In this document: piece by piece, positions 34,304-43,860 of the stretch | How the letters are laid out: every line of letters begins with the position of its first letter | How positions within the stretch are numbered: the first letter of the stretch is position 1 | Assembly: GCA_044223995.1 (NCBI GenBank) | Contig: JBGALE010000002.1 | Coordinates: 434,001 to 498,000 of the forward strand | Reading direction: 5' to 3' | DNA from: JACMLD01 sp044223995 | Lineage (GTDB): Bacteria; Bacteroidota; Bacteroidia; Chitinophagales; Chitinophagaceae | DNA: 64,000 bases | The notes under the pieces: model-generated | What the model was told of the DNA's origin: nothing | Databases searched by the model: none | What the model saw: the letters and a program-made list of their open reading frames with translations, nothing else | Translations under genes and position numbers: made by a program

Positions 34304-34765
34304 CTATTCCCTGGCAAATGTAAATTCATAGTGGTAATTGCCGGTGCTGTAAATCGCCTTAAACACCGGGCCGCCATTATAACTGGCATCGTCAAATACC
34401 CAGTTTATTTCGGGACTATGAGCCGCACCATTATACAATTGCATGGAGAACACATTGTGAAGCTCCTGCCGGTAATTTCCATAGCTGTCGTAATAACCAT
34501 CGGAAACCGGATACATATTCCAGGTTCCCTGGAGATTGCCCAACGCATCACTGTAATCCACATTCCCATTTGAATAGAAAATAAAAGTGCCGTTTTCATA
34601 ACCGGTATTCACTGTTTGCCATTTAAAACCGTCGTACCGCTCCGCACTTTGGAGGTACCATCGTCCCGTCAGGGGAGGAGTACCGGTAGTGACAATAAAT
34701 TTTCTGCAGGAAGATGCGAATAAAGTGATACCTACAACCAAGATGAAGAGTAGATTTCTTTTCAT
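34304..34765 (-). CDS. Small lipoprotein, lipocalin-like
   Basis: A 153-residue lipoprotein with lipobox LFASSC (Cys20) after the signal MKRNLLFILVVGITLFASS. The mature part begins TGTPPLTGRWYLQSAERYDGFKW, a pattern common in small lipocalin-like Bacteroidota lipoproteins, and continues as a beta-rich domain with repeated aromatic strands (YYDSYGNYRQELHNVFSMQL). No active site is visible, so binding of a small ligand is only a guess. A 21-bp dyad resembling MarR-type operators lies just upstream at 34775-34795. Confidence 0.75.
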   Translation of the reverse strand: MKRNLLFILVVGITLFASSCRKFIVTTGTPPLTGRWYLQSAERYDGFKWQTVNTGYENGTFIFYSNGNVDYSDALGNLQGTWNMYPVSDGYYDSYGNYRQELHNVFSMQLYNGAAHSPEINWVFDDASYNGGPVFKAIYSTGNYHYEFTFARE

Positions 34766-34774
34766 ATACTTTCG

Positions 34775-34795
34775 TTTTGTATACTATATACAAAA
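34775..34795. promoter_or_regulatory. 21-bp dyad upstream of the lipoprotein gene
   Basis: TTTTGTATA and TATACAAAA are perfect inverted arms around a 3-base centre, 10 bases upstream of the lipoprotein ATG. The sequence resembles the TTGTATATACAA operators near marR but with different spacing, so shared regulation is only suggested. Confidence 0.45.
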
Positions 34796-34898
34796 GCATA
34801 CCGGATGAATCCAAACAACTGTTAAAACAATTGCTAAAAACAAAGGCAACTTCATTGATTTCATTGGCGTATTTGTATTAACTTTCTTTTATGCAAGT

Positions 34899-35315
34899 AT
34901 GATTAAACGAATTTTTATACACCTGTCTATAGTCACCTGTATGGCAATCATTACTGGTTGCGCACCTTCTACTACCGTTCAGGGTGAGAAGTGGATTTAT
35001 ATAGGAACGACTGACCTGTATTTTGATATGAGCACGGGGGAACTGCCAACAAGGGGCTACGATGACTACCGTGAATTTAAGTTCCTGGTATTATCATCCG
35101 CAGTTACATTTCTTGACCTGCAGGTAAAATTTGAAGACGGTACTTCGGAAAATATTTCAGCACAAAACACGGTTACACCGGGGAGCCATAGCCGAAGTTT
35201 TAGGGTAATGTCCAAAGACAAACGTATCAGGTCGATTTCATTTACCTATAAAAAAGTGAATGAGCAGTCTAGACATTCACGTATCAGGTTGTATGCATTA
35301 CGGGTGGAGAAATAA
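34899..35315 (+). CDS. Small lipoprotein of unknown function
   Basis: A 138-residue predicted lipoprotein with lipobox IITGC (Cys21) after MIKRIFIHLSIVTCMAIITG. The mature domain is beta-rich (DDYREFKFLVLSSAVTFLDLQVKFEDGTS) and ends with basic strands (SRHSRIRLYALRVEK), giving the appearance of a small beta-sandwich. I do not recognise a characterised family. Its stop touches that of the convergent dehydrogenase gene, so the two transcripts overlap. Confidence 0.72.
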   Translation: MIKRIFIHLSIVTCMAIITGCAPSTTVQGEKWIYIGTTDLYFDMSTGELPTRGYDDYREFKFLVLSSAVTFLDLQVKFEDGTSENISAQNTVTPGSHSRSFRVMSKDKRIRSISFTYKKVNEQSRHSRIRLYALRVEK

Positions 35316-36245
35316 TTATTCAAACCCAAGTTTTTCAAGAATAACTTTCGACATTTTGAAAAACGCTTCATGACTGTAGCCGGCGGTATGTGGGGTGATA
35401 ATAACATTGGGTTGGGATAATAACCAGTTTAATTGCTGTTGCTGCTCTTCAGTATAAGTATCCAGCTTTTCATTTTCAAGTACGTCCAACCCCGCACCGA
35501 CAATATTATGGTGCTGCAGCGCCCTGATAACAGCGTTTGTATCATGTACTTTTCCCCGGCAGGCATTAATAAAATAAGGTTTTCTTTCCAGTGATGTAAA
35601 AAAAGCATCATTGGCCATATGCTTTGTTTCATCAGTCAATGGCACATGAAAACTGATAACATCGGAATACCGGCAAACCTGTTCCAGGTTTGCTTCCTTG
35701 ATATTGCCTTTGCCAAAACCGAATTTGTATTTATCATAGGCAAGTATCGTAACATCAAAAGATGACAGTAGTTTTGCCACCGCTCCTCCTGTATTGCCAA
35801 ATCCAATGATACCCACTGTTTTTCCGGTGAGTTCTGTTCCCCTGTTGGCATCACGAATCCACTTGCCTTCCTTTATTTCATTCATACTGGTGCCAATCTT
35901 ATTCATCAGGTTAAGCAACACACCCAATACATGTTCCGCTACGGCATTCCTGTTTCCCTCCGGACTGCTTACACAGATAATGCCTTTACTTTCTGCATAA
36001 GGTACATCTATTAATTCCATACCACTGCCCAATCGCCCAATCCATTTGAGTTCTGGGGCGTTTTCAAGAATGGCTTTATCAATTTTCAATCTTGTTGTGA
36101 CAATCAATCCGGTTGCCTCTTTAATAATTGCAGATAATTCCTCGTAGGTTATTTGTGGTTGATAAATAATTTCAAAACTGTGTCTTGCCAGTTGCTCCCG
36201 CAAATGATCATGTACTTTGGCAGTAATAATTACTTTCTTCTTCAT
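35316..36245 (-). CDS. D-2-hydroxyacid dehydrogenase
   Basis: A 309-residue NAD-dependent dehydrogenase of the D-3-phosphoglycerate dehydrogenase type. The cofactor motif is GIIGFGNTGGAVA, the catalytic arginine lies in INACRG, the glutamate in LDVLENEKLD, and the histidine in TPHTAGYSHEA. It lacks the C-terminal ACT domain of SerA, so it is a single-domain member acting on an unassigned 2-ketoacid or on phosphoglycerate. The ATG at 36245 is taken over a GTG two codons upstream. It follows rsmA by 18 bases on the same strand. Confidence 0.9.
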   Translation of the reverse strand: MKKKVIITAKVHDHLREQLARHSFEIIYQPQITYEELSAIIKEATGLIVTTRLKIDKAILENAPELKWIGRLGSGMELIDVPYAESKGIICVSSPEGNRNAVAEHVLGVLLNLMNKIGTSMNEIKEGKWIRDANRGTELTGKTVGIIGFGNTGGAVAKLLSSFDVTILAYDKYKFGFGKGNIKEANLEQVCRYSDVISFHVPLTDETKHMANDAFFTSLERKPYFINACRGKVHDTNAVIRALQHHNIVGAGLDVLENEKLDTYTEEQQQQLNWLLSQPNVIITPHTAGYSHEAFFKMSKVILEKLGFE

Positions 36246-36263
36246 TGTCACGCAAAATATTGG

Positions 36264-37016
36264 TTATCTCATTTTAAATGTAAGCGCTGCAAATTGTTCA
36301 ACACTCAGTTGCTCTGCCCGCTGGTTAAATATTTCGTCTGTGAGTGCTGCTGGTTCAAACAATGATTTCACTGCGTTTCGCAGTGTCTTCCGGCGCTGGT
36401 TAAACGCCGTTTTCACCAGCAGGAAAAACTGTCTTTCAGATTTCATGGCAAACCTGTCCTTGATGGGTATTAACCGTATCACAGCGCTTTTGACTTTTGG
36501 TGGCGGTGTAAAGGCTTCTTCACTTACTTCAAATAAATACTCCGCATCAAAAAAAGCCTGTACCAATACACTTATTACGCCATACACCTTACTGCCTTCT
36601 TTGGCTACCACCCTTTGTGCTACTTCCTTTTGAAACATACCTATCACACACGCTACTTCTTCCTTCCAATCCAGGATTTTAAAAAGTATTTGCGATGAAA
36701 TATTGTAAGGAAAATTTCCCACGACCGTAAAATGACCCTCGAAAGGTTTCCCGGCCTCCAGTATACTTTCATGGATGATCTTGTTCTCCAGTTGAGGATA
36801 AGTTTGCAACAGGTAATTGACTTTTTCTTCATCCACTTCCACGCATTTAAAATCTATATTGGGGAGCTGAATCAAATATTTGGTCAATGCGCCGCCGCCC
36901 GGACCCACTTCCAGCAGTTTTGAAAATGGATGTTCCTGTAATGCAGCGACAATATCCCTGCATATTTGCTCATCTTTCAGGAAATGTTGCCCAAGCGATT
37001 TCTTCAGCGTGTACAT
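36264..37016 (-). CDS. rsmA: 16S rRNA dimethyladenosine transferase
   Basis: A 250-residue RsmA/KsgA enzyme, which dimethylates two adjacent adenines near the 3-prime end of 16S rRNA during 30S maturation. The SAM motif is LLEVGPGGGALTKYL, the catalytic NxPY motif is NFPYNISSQ, and the QRVVAKEGSKVYGVISVLVQ segment is typical. The C-terminal helical domain contains FNQRRKTLRNAVK. The ATG at 37016 (MYTLKKSLGQHFL) matches the family start. A TATTTTTG -7-like element at 37022-37029 lies right upstream. Confidence 0.96.
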   Translation of the reverse strand: MYTLKKSLGQHFLKDEQICRDIVAALQEHPFSKLLEVGPGGGALTKYLIQLPNIDFKCVEVDEEKVNYLLQTYPQLENKIIHESILEAGKPFEGHFTVVGNFPYNISSQILFKILDWKEEVACVIGMFQKEVAQRVVAKEGSKVYGVISVLVQAFFDAEYLFEVSEEAFTPPPKVKSAVIRLIPIKDRFAMKSERQFFLLVKTAFNQRRKTLRNAVKSLFEPAALTDEIFNQRAEQLSVEQFAALTFKMR

Positions 37017-37059
37017 GCCTGCAAAAATACAGGTATGCAGGGCAACTTTATAAATAAAA

Positions 37060-37086
37060 AACCCCTTCTCTTTGGAAGAAGGGGTT
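37060..37086 (-). terminator. Terminator of the T9SS gene at 37106
   Basis: AACCCCTTCT and AGAAGGGGTT form a perfect 10-bp stem, followed on the minus strand by a T-run, 19 bases after the stop of the upstream secreted protein and before rsmA. Confidence 0.85.
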
Positions 37087-37105
37087 GTCAACCATTGACC
37101 TGTTA

Positions 37106-38725
37106 CTATTGCTTAATTAATTTTTCGCGGATAATTTCATCGTCAACAGTCAGTTCAAGTATGTATATACCAGAACGAAGGTTGCCTACATTGTCCAGTG
37201 TCAGTTTGTTTTCACCAACTTGTCCGCCGAAATTATGACTGTACACCAGTCTGCCGCTTTGATCAGATAATCTTGCTGTTACAGTGGAGGCTGCTTTTAA
37301 TTGAACGCTTACATCAATGTAGCTGATGAAAGGGTTCGGTTTCGGTTTGCTGACGAGATTAATTTTGCTGTTAAAGCTAATCCTCAACACATTGCTGTAC
37401 ACGCGTGCGCCACTGTTCATCACCTGTCTGATACGGTAATAGGCAGGTTTGCCAAAACCACTCTGCGGATCATTAAAAATATAAGTTTGATCTCCCTGAC
37501 CCGGATTTTTTACACTGAGTTGCCCAACCGTTTCAAAACTAACACCATCGTCTCCGCGTTGTATTTCATAATAACTTACATTGGTATTGTTGTTAACACC
37601 CCATGTAAGATTAACCTGCCCGGAACTGTATTTCCCGGAAAGCTTTACCTTATTTTCATCTAATACCACAAGTGGGAAAAAGCAACTAGCCAGGTCTGCA
37701 GCAGCATATCCGGCTGTCTTGGGTCCAAATCCCGGGATAATTGAAGTTGCTCCCGGTCCGGTGGATTTATACAATTCATTTACATAGGTAGGCAATGGAG
37801 GGTTTTGTGGGCCATTAAATCTTCGCGTACTAATATACATACCCCCAGTAGGATCGAAGGCTACACCATTTAATACTGTACTGTCAATTGAATTGTAGTC
37901 AGCAATAAAACTCATTGGAATGATACCGGTTCCAGATACTGATGGAATATTAAGTGCATCTATTTTAAATAGCCTGATGTCGTTATATCTTGATGAACCA
38001 TTTATTTGACTATAAGCAGCTGACAAGTAGTATAAATCACCTGTACTGTTAAAAGCTATATCACCATTATACAGGTTCCAGTTTTGCGATTGGGGGGTAG
38101 CAGGCAAATAACCCAGTAATTTGATAGTAGAACACCCGGCAGTTGCACATGGAGTAAAACTTATGAGAGGGTTGGCTGTTGCCGGTGTAGTTATCGTTGT
38201 ATCCCTGCTGACGCCGATAGCATAGCCTATATTACCTACTGGCGAAATAGCCATTTTTACAAAGAAATAGTTGTCCAGTCCCGATGCATTAGGAACATTT
38301 GCAGTCGAGGTTGAAGGAGAAGTTGCTATTACTGTTTGCGTAGCTGCCAGTGTGTTAATAGCTATAAAATCCTTGGGACCCCCGGAAAAACCCATTGACG
38401 TATTTACATAAAATAGTCTCAGTGTGGGATCGACAGCTAAACTGGATGAACCATAATACGTAGTAGCGCCAATTTTCTTCTTGATAGTATATCCCACTCC
38501 TCCCATCAAAGCCCCTACTGCCCCTGTAGCATAAGTAACAGGTCTGATTTCAGAGGGTGCATTTGCGGCTGTAGAATCATTATAAATAATATACATGACA
38601 TTACCGGAAGAACAGTCTGCCAACTGCGCTTGCATCGAATTGGCTAAAGCTGTCATCACCACCATAAAAATGGTCAGCGGCTTCACAAAACTCCTGGCTT
38701 TAACCGGAAGTAAAATTGTTTTCAT
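37106..38725 (-). CDS. T9SS-secreted protein with propeller-like N-terminus
   Basis: A 539-residue secreted protein. After a signal peptide (FMVVMTALANSMQAQ), the region to about residue 370 is beta-rich with repeated turns such as GDLYYLSAAYSQ and GVAFDPTGGMYISTRR, suggesting a beta-propeller of the kind found in SMP-30-like sequences. A fibronectin-III-like segment follows (LSGKYSSGQVNLTWGVNNNT), then a T9SS type A sorting domain near 455-539 (KPNPFISYIDVSVQLKAAST, RSGIYILELTVDD). It would be exported through the type IX system. It is adjacent to another T9SS gene on the same strand. Confidence 0.85.
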   Translation of the reverse strand: MKTILLPVKARSFVKPLTIFMVVMTALANSMQAQLADCSSGNVMYIIYNDSTAANAPSEIRPVTYATGAVGALMGGVGYTIKKKIGATTYYGSSSLAVDPTLRLFYVNTSMGFSGGPKDFIAINTLAATQTVIATSPSTSTANVPNASGLDNYFFVKMAISPVGNIGYAIGVSRDTTITTPATANPLISFTPCATAGCSTIKLLGYLPATPQSQNWNLYNGDIAFNSTGDLYYLSAAYSQINGSSRYNDIRLFKIDALNIPSVSGTGIIPMSFIADYNSIDSTVLNGVAFDPTGGMYISTRRFNGPQNPPLPTYVNELYKSTGPGATSIIPGFGPKTAGYAAADLASCFFPLVVLDENKVKLSGKYSSGQVNLTWGVNNNTNVSYYEIQRGDDGVSFETVGQLSVKNPGQGDQTYIFNDPQSGFGKPAYYRIRQVMNSGARVYSNVLRISFNSKINLVSKPKPNPFISYIDVSVQLKAASTVTARLSDQSGRLVYSHNFGGQVGENKLTLDNVGNLRSGIYILELTVDDEIIREKLIKQ

Positions 38726-38791
38726 ACAAATAAAGTTAACTGGTGACGAATTTTGTTTTGTTTTCACGGATATCAGTTATATTAAATTCAA

Positions 38792-41700
38792 TTATTTCTT
38801 GATGATGCTCGACATACTGCTCGTCGTTCCATTGTCGCAAACCACACGATAGGTACCAGTTGATAAATTGGTAATGTTCACCTGGAATTCCCTTTGTGAA
38901 GCATCTGCACTGAGTCGCTTATTCAATACGAGTCTTCCACTGTTATCAAATACCCGCACATTTACCATTCCGTTCATCGTGGCTGGGATTCTCAGTCCAA
39001 ATACACCAGTAGTCGGATTCGGGTAAGCCACCAAATCTGCTGAAGCCTGAATTGCTTTCACCTTCTTCACCACAGAGAATTGGTTGGAGCCGTCTTTGTC
39101 AACCGTCTTAATGCGGTAATAGCCATCAACGGTATTTACAATTGCATGGAGGAATTTATAATCCGCCTGGCCACCTTCATTGGTTACGGCAACAGTTCCT
39201 GCTTTACTATAATGGATACCATCTGTGCTGTATTCAACTTCGTAATGATCCACATTTGACTGCGCTGCAACACTCCATTTCAATTCGTTTCCTCTCTGCG
39301 TAACTGTCACTGAAAAATCTTTGAATTCAACCGGCAATGAGAAGTTAACCAGGTTATTTTCCCAAAGGCCTTTACCATAGCTACCCATTCTCAATTTACC
39401 ATTGGGTGCAATCAGGAGGTCCATCACCATGGTGGCGTCAGTAAGACCTACGTTATAGGAATACCATGACGGTGTGGCAGCACCATTGGTGATACTTTGT
39501 GCGGCATATACACCCAGGTCATTTCCAACATACAGGTTGCTGGGCATAGAAGGATCGAAGATTACAATATTGGTTGGTACATCGGGTAGCGCTGTACCAC
39601 CGCTACCATTGATACTTGTCCAGGTACCACCCCCGTCAGTAGTAAGGTACAAATGTGAAGTGCCAAAACCGCTAACGGTAACCGCTACTCGTTTTGAATT
39701 GGTAGGGTCAACAGCAATAGAAGAAAAATAACGATTGGGCAATGTACCTGTTACATCGGTCCAGTTTGTACCACCATTGACGCTCCTGAGTATTTTAGGG
39801 TTCGCGCCGCCGCCAGGGCAAGTTGCGATATAAACGCTATCCGGGTAAGTGGCAGAAACACCGATAGCAATAATCGGTGCAGAAGCATTTACCACAGGTG
39901 CAGGGCCCACGTTTGCAAAGCTTGTACCGTTATTTGTTGATTTTTTAAAGTTAATAGTGCCGGCATACATCCTGTTGTGATCAGAAGGCGCCATTATGAG
40001 TGGGGCTACAAAACAGGCATTTTCTGTCGGCAAACTGGTTGTAGCACTGGCTGGGTTACTAAATATTGTTGTTCCACCCAATGCACCTGGTCCTGTCGAA
40101 GAACGATACAGCGTCATGTAAGAATAAGTACCAAAACAAATCTGGTCGTTTGTTGGGTCGATGGCGGTATAAAATCCGTCGCCACCGGTTGTACGCTTAC
40201 ATCCTGTACTACCTGTATACCACAAAGTGGCGTTGTCCTGCAAGCCACACAACATATACGTATTTGCCGGGTTCACACTCATCTTATGATAAATCTGTGT
40301 GGTCATCAAACCACCGTTTAATCCAATGAAGCTTGAACCCCCATTGGTACTTTTAAAAACACCACCATCGGTTACTGAAAAAATGGTGTTATAGGTAGCA
40401 TCAAAAGGAGAAAAATATAAATGATGCTGGTCTGCATGCACGTATGTACCGTTATTACCTTCTACAGTGGCGCCTACCGTGGTATTACTAAAATTCCACT
40501 GGCTCCAGTCTGTTATTTTTGTGAATGTTGAACCGCCGTTAGCAGATTTCAACATATCAATTTCAGATACATAAATAGTGTTGACAGTAGTAGGCGCGAC
40601 AATTACATCATGTGCATACCAGCCCTGGTTTTGAATATAGTTAGAGCCGCTCAATTGCGGTTGCGTGCCATTGGCTGCCCAGCTAGTGCCGCCATTGGTA
40701 GATTTAAATAAACCATAGGTAGATCCAGCTGTTCCTCCCGTGCTTCCGGGGATCTTTCCTATGCTGGCATAAATCAGGTTGACATTGTTCGGGCAAACAT
40801 TTAACCGTATAATACCATTAATACTTGCAGGCAGACCAGTGGTTAATTTTGTAAAGGTAGGCACACCTGCCAGTGCATTGGTACATTTATAGATGCCATT
40901 ACCAGTAGAAGCAAAACTACCACTACCAACATATAATGTGTTTGAATTACCAGGTTCAAAACAAATATCCATTGCCATGATCACGTTATGAATCAGCGTC
41001 CACGAACCACCTGAGTTGGTAGAACGGTACACGCCATCTGATGTGGCGGCAAATACATTGGAAGGTGTAGTCGGGTCAATCAAAATTTCCTGTACACCTT
41101 TTATAGAACTATTGGTAAAACTTAAAGAAGAAGTCCAGGTAGTACCACCATCGGTACTCTTTAAAATACCAATACCATAAGAACCACGGTATGTTCTTAT
41201 GTTTTGTCCCTCAAATCCATTACCACCGGTATTGTATACTTCTCCCGTTCCAATATACATTTCATTGGCATTGGATGGGTTTATGGCAATCGCAGGAACA
41301 CCTACAATGGGGAAGCCTGTTTGGACCTGTGTCCAGTTGATACCACTTGCAGCACCCGTACCGCCATTGGTTGTTTTCCATAAACCCGCAGCGGCTGAAC
41401 CGGCAAACATGATATTTTGATTGGTAGGATGAAATGCCAGGGACAAAATCCTTCCCGAAAAATTCATTGGACCAAGCGGTGACCATGCAGGGAAACCTTC
41501 TACACCTGATGCAGATTGGATACCGCTTTGAGGTGCAGCAGGCATTGAACGGCTGTGATCAAAAGCCTGGTGGTAAGACGCTGTTTGAAAATTGTTGTAG
41601 TCAGGATAGCTGCGCATAGCCCCCCACATATCCATAGAACCAAATACTTCAGCAGGGCTTTCATTCTCCTCATTCTCTTCCTCTTTCATGGATTCTTTGA

Positions 41701-41797
41701 TAATGCTGGACTGTGTTACTAAAATGAAGACAACACCAGCGAGTACCGCGGGTACCAGTAGTTTTACAAGGGTAATGATGGATAAACTTCTCTTCAT
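38792..41797 (-). CDS. T9SS-secreted BNR/VPS10-like repeat protein
   Basis: A 1001-residue secreted protein rich in Asp-box/BNR repeats, seen as LFKSTNGGTSW, VYRSTNSGGSW, ILKSTDGGTTW, ILRSVNGGTNW and LYLTTDGGGTW, so it folds as one or more beta-propellers like sortilin/VPS10 or glycosidase families. The N-terminus (KLLVPAVLAGVVFILVTQ) is a hydrophobic segment with an acidic region after it, looking like an uncleaved anchor rather than a normal signal. A C-terminal T9SS type A domain is present (LVAYPNPTTGVFGLRIPA, STGTYRVVCDNG). No catalytic site is evident. The ATG at 41797 was chosen. Confidence 0.85.
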   Translation of the reverse strand: MKRSLSIITLVKLLVPAVLAGVVFILVTQSSIIKESMKEEENEENESPAEVFGSMDMWGAMRSYPDYNNFQTASYHQAFDHSRSMPAAPQSGIQSASGVEGFPAWSPLGPMNFSGRILSLAFHPTNQNIMFAGSAAAGLWKTTNGGTGAASGINWTQVQTGFPIVGVPAIAINPSNANEMYIGTGEVYNTGGNGFEGQNIRTYRGSYGIGILKSTDGGTTWTSSLSFTNSSIKGVQEILIDPTTPSNVFAATSDGVYRSTNSGGSWTLIHNVIMAMDICFEPGNSNTLYVGSGSFASTGNGIYKCTNALAGVPTFTKLTTGLPASINGIIRLNVCPNNVNLIYASIGKIPGSTGGTAGSTYGLFKSTNGGTSWAANGTQPQLSGSNYIQNQGWYAHDVIVAPTTVNTIYVSEIDMLKSANGGSTFTKITDWSQWNFSNTTVGATVEGNNGTYVHADQHHLYFSPFDATYNTIFSVTDGGVFKSTNGGSSFIGLNGGLMTTQIYHKMSVNPANTYMLCGLQDNATLWYTGSTGCKRTTGGDGFYTAIDPTNDQICFGTYSYMTLYRSSTGPGALGGTTIFSNPASATTSLPTENACFVAPLIMAPSDHNRMYAGTINFKKSTNNGTSFANVGPAPVVNASAPIIAIGVSATYPDSVYIATCPGGGANPKILRSVNGGTNWTDVTGTLPNRYFSSIAVDPTNSKRVAVTVSGFGTSHLYLTTDGGGTWTSINGSGGTALPDVPTNIVIFDPSMPSNLYVGNDLGVYAAQSITNGAATPSWYSYNVGLTDATMVMDLLIAPNGKLRMGSYGKGLWENNLVNFSLPVEFKDFSVTVTQRGNELKWSVAAQSNVDHYEVEYSTDGIHYSKAGTVAVTNEGGQADYKFLHAIVNTVDGYYRIKTVDKDGSNQFSVVKKVKAIQASADLVAYPNPTTGVFGLRIPATMNGMVNVRVFDNSGRLVLNKRLSADASQREFQVNITNLSTGTYRVVCDNGTTSSMSSIIKK

Positions 41798-42742
41798 GTT
41801 GGTCAAAGGTTTTTCAGCTTTCAAAAAGAAATAGGTAATGGAAACAATTAATTATCAGTTACATACTTGCGTATTTAACTTTCCTGGAAACCAGATCCCG
41901 CAAAACAATTTTGAAAACGGATGCCAGAAACGGCAAAAGGAAATAACCTTGAAGAAGTACGCAGGTTAGGAGCATTGGCTTCTAAATAACTATATGCCAA
42001 AGAATTGGGCATATAAGCGCATAGGGTTAAGTCGCTTGCTTTCATACTATTGGATTTAAGGATCATAGAGACCGGAAACGCACAAATATAATAGTTAACG
42101 CTTATTGACCTACTATTATTTTGTCGATGAACGTAATCGTATTACTACTAAGTAAATAAACGATTACACTTATACTACGCAATATGTAAAGAGCTACTCT
42201 GAATCTTACAACCTCTAACTTCTAAATTCTCTCTCAAAATTCTTCTGCAAGATACACAGTTGGTTTTACAAGCCTTATACCGCAAAGGGTGCTGTTAGTG
42301 GTAAGTATTGAAAACCACGGTGAGTGATGACATGAAAGTGAATGAATGATGATAATCAATGTTTTCACTGTATCACTTTTCGACGAATAACCTTGACGTG
42401 CAGACGAAAAAAATGATTTACAGGCCACTATCTTCTAATAATGGGAATTCTTTTTGGGAAATGGGAAAGAAATTTGGCGGATTGGGCGACCTGCGTAAAA
42501 TTATTTCCATAACAACTTATAATTATTAACCCCTATACAACTGGAAAATCAATACCCCGGTCCTATCAGATCCTCATAATCGACGGGTGTTTATTTTTTC
42601 CGGTCGCCGTTTTACATCCGACATACTGAAATTGATTTAAGATAAAACAGTACCGGCTTACCTGGTATTTGCCAGCGAAAAAGGAGATTGCTATAATTGG
42701 TGGGCAAATAGTACATTTACGTGTAAACTATTGATACTGACA
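41798..42742. other. 945-base intergenic region
   Basis: I find no convincing gene here. Short open frames (41875-42066 and 42234-42428) lack a recognisable family and look random. An imperfect inverted repeat TATATGCC/GGCATATA at 41991-42015 could fold into a hairpin. AT-rich stretches around 42100-42540 may hold promoters for pdxA and the T9SS gene. Confidence 0.5.
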
Positions 42743-43858
42743 ATGAGCCAGCAAAAAAACGACCAGCAACGGATACCAGTCATAGGCATATCCTGCGGCG
42801 ACCTGAACGGCATTGGGATTGAATTGATTATTAAATCGCTCAGTGATAACCGCATACTTGAATTTTGCACACCTGTGGTGTTTGCCTCCAACAAAGCCAT
42901 TAATTTCTACCGGAAATCAATACCTGAAGTTAATTTCAACTACCAAAGCACCAAGGAAATCAACCGTGTCAGCCCAAAACAAATCAATGTATACAATTGC
43001 TGGGAAGAAGAAGTTGCCATCAGCCCCGGCCAGTTGAACGATGTGGGCGGCAAATATGGGATTAAGTCTTTGACGATGGCTGCCACTGCACTGAAGGAAA
43101 ATAAAATACAGGGTCTTGTCACCGCTCCTATTCATAAAAAGAATTCACAGTCACCGGAATTTAATTTCACCGGGCATACTCCTTACCTGAAAAATCTTTT
43201 TGGAGCAAAAGACGTATTGATGCTGATGGTAGCAGACAATATGCGTGTAGGCCTGGTTACAGAACATGTGCCAGTTGCTGAACTGCCCAAACATATTACC
43301 CGCGAGGTAATTGTTTCCAAACTGGCTATTCTGCGGGAGAGCCTTATCAAAGATTTTGGTGTTGACAAACCGCGCATTGCAGTTCTCGGACTGAACCCAC
43401 ATGCAGGCGATGAAGGATTGATTGGAAAAGAAGAAGAAGAAATTATAAAACCTGCCATAAAAGACTTCAAACAAAGTACAGGAAATGTTATTGTATTTGG
43501 ACCATACAGTGCCGATGCGTTTTTTGCCCGGGGGCAGCATGAAAAATTTGATGCTGTACTGGCTATGTACCATGACCAGGGATTGATTCCATTTAAATCA
43601 CTGGCAAAAGGGGAAGGTGTTAATTATAGCGCTGGCCTGTCACGGGTAAGAACTTCTCCCGACCATGGAACGGCATTTGACATAGCGGGGAAAAATAAAG
43701 CCATTGAAACTTCTTTCACTGCTGCAATTTTTAAATGCGTAGATATCATCAGGCAACAGGCAGAATATGAAGAATACAGGAAAAACCCCATGAAGAAAAT
43801 GACCGATAAAATTCTTGCCGGTGCAGAAGATGAAAAAATTGAGGAAGAGGGGGGTTAG
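42743..43858 (+). CDS. pdxA: 4-hydroxythreonine-4-phosphate dehydrogenase
   Basis: A 371-residue PdxA, which oxidises 4-phosphohydroxy-threonine in the DXP-dependent pathway to pyridoxal 5-phosphate. The N-terminal GISCGDLNGIGIELI, TAPIHKKN and HTPYLKNLFG are family features, and the metal-binding and substrate segments LNPHAGDEGLIGKEE and MYHDQGLIPFKSL plus DHGTAFDIAGK are intact. The ATG at 42743 is taken over a start four codons upstream. No other pyridoxine gene is nearby. It is convergent with the LolA-like gene, 2 bases away. Confidence 0.96.
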   Translation: MSQQKNDQQRIPVIGISCGDLNGIGIELIIKSLSDNRILEFCTPVVFASNKAINFYRKSIPEVNFNYQSTKEINRVSPKQINVYNCWEEEVAISPGQLNDVGGKYGIKSLTMAATALKENKIQGLVTAPIHKKNSQSPEFNFTGHTPYLKNLFGAKDVLMLMVADNMRVGLVTEHVPVAELPKHITREVIVSKLAILRESLIKDFGVDKPRIAVLGLNPHAGDEGLIGKEEEEIIKPAIKDFKQSTGNVIVFGPYSADAFFARGQHEKFDAVLAMYHDQGLIPFKSLAKGEGVNYSAGLSRVRTSPDHGTAFDIAGKNKAIETSFTAAIFKCVDIIRQQAEYEEYRKNPMKKMTDKILAGAEDEKIEEEGG

Positions 43859-43860
43859 TC

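Noticed and set aside
41875..42066. 63-codon open frame upstream of the BNR-repeat gene
   Set aside because: It lacks similarity to any family I know and overlaps an imperfect hairpin; there is no promoter-like element at a usable distance.
42234..42428. 64-codon open frame in the long intergenic region
   Set aside because: The sequence is low in coding character and has no plausible start context or family features.
42481..42496. GGGCGACCT stretch resembling the REP core
   Set aside because: Only nine bases match and there is no inverted partner nearby, so it is probably chance.
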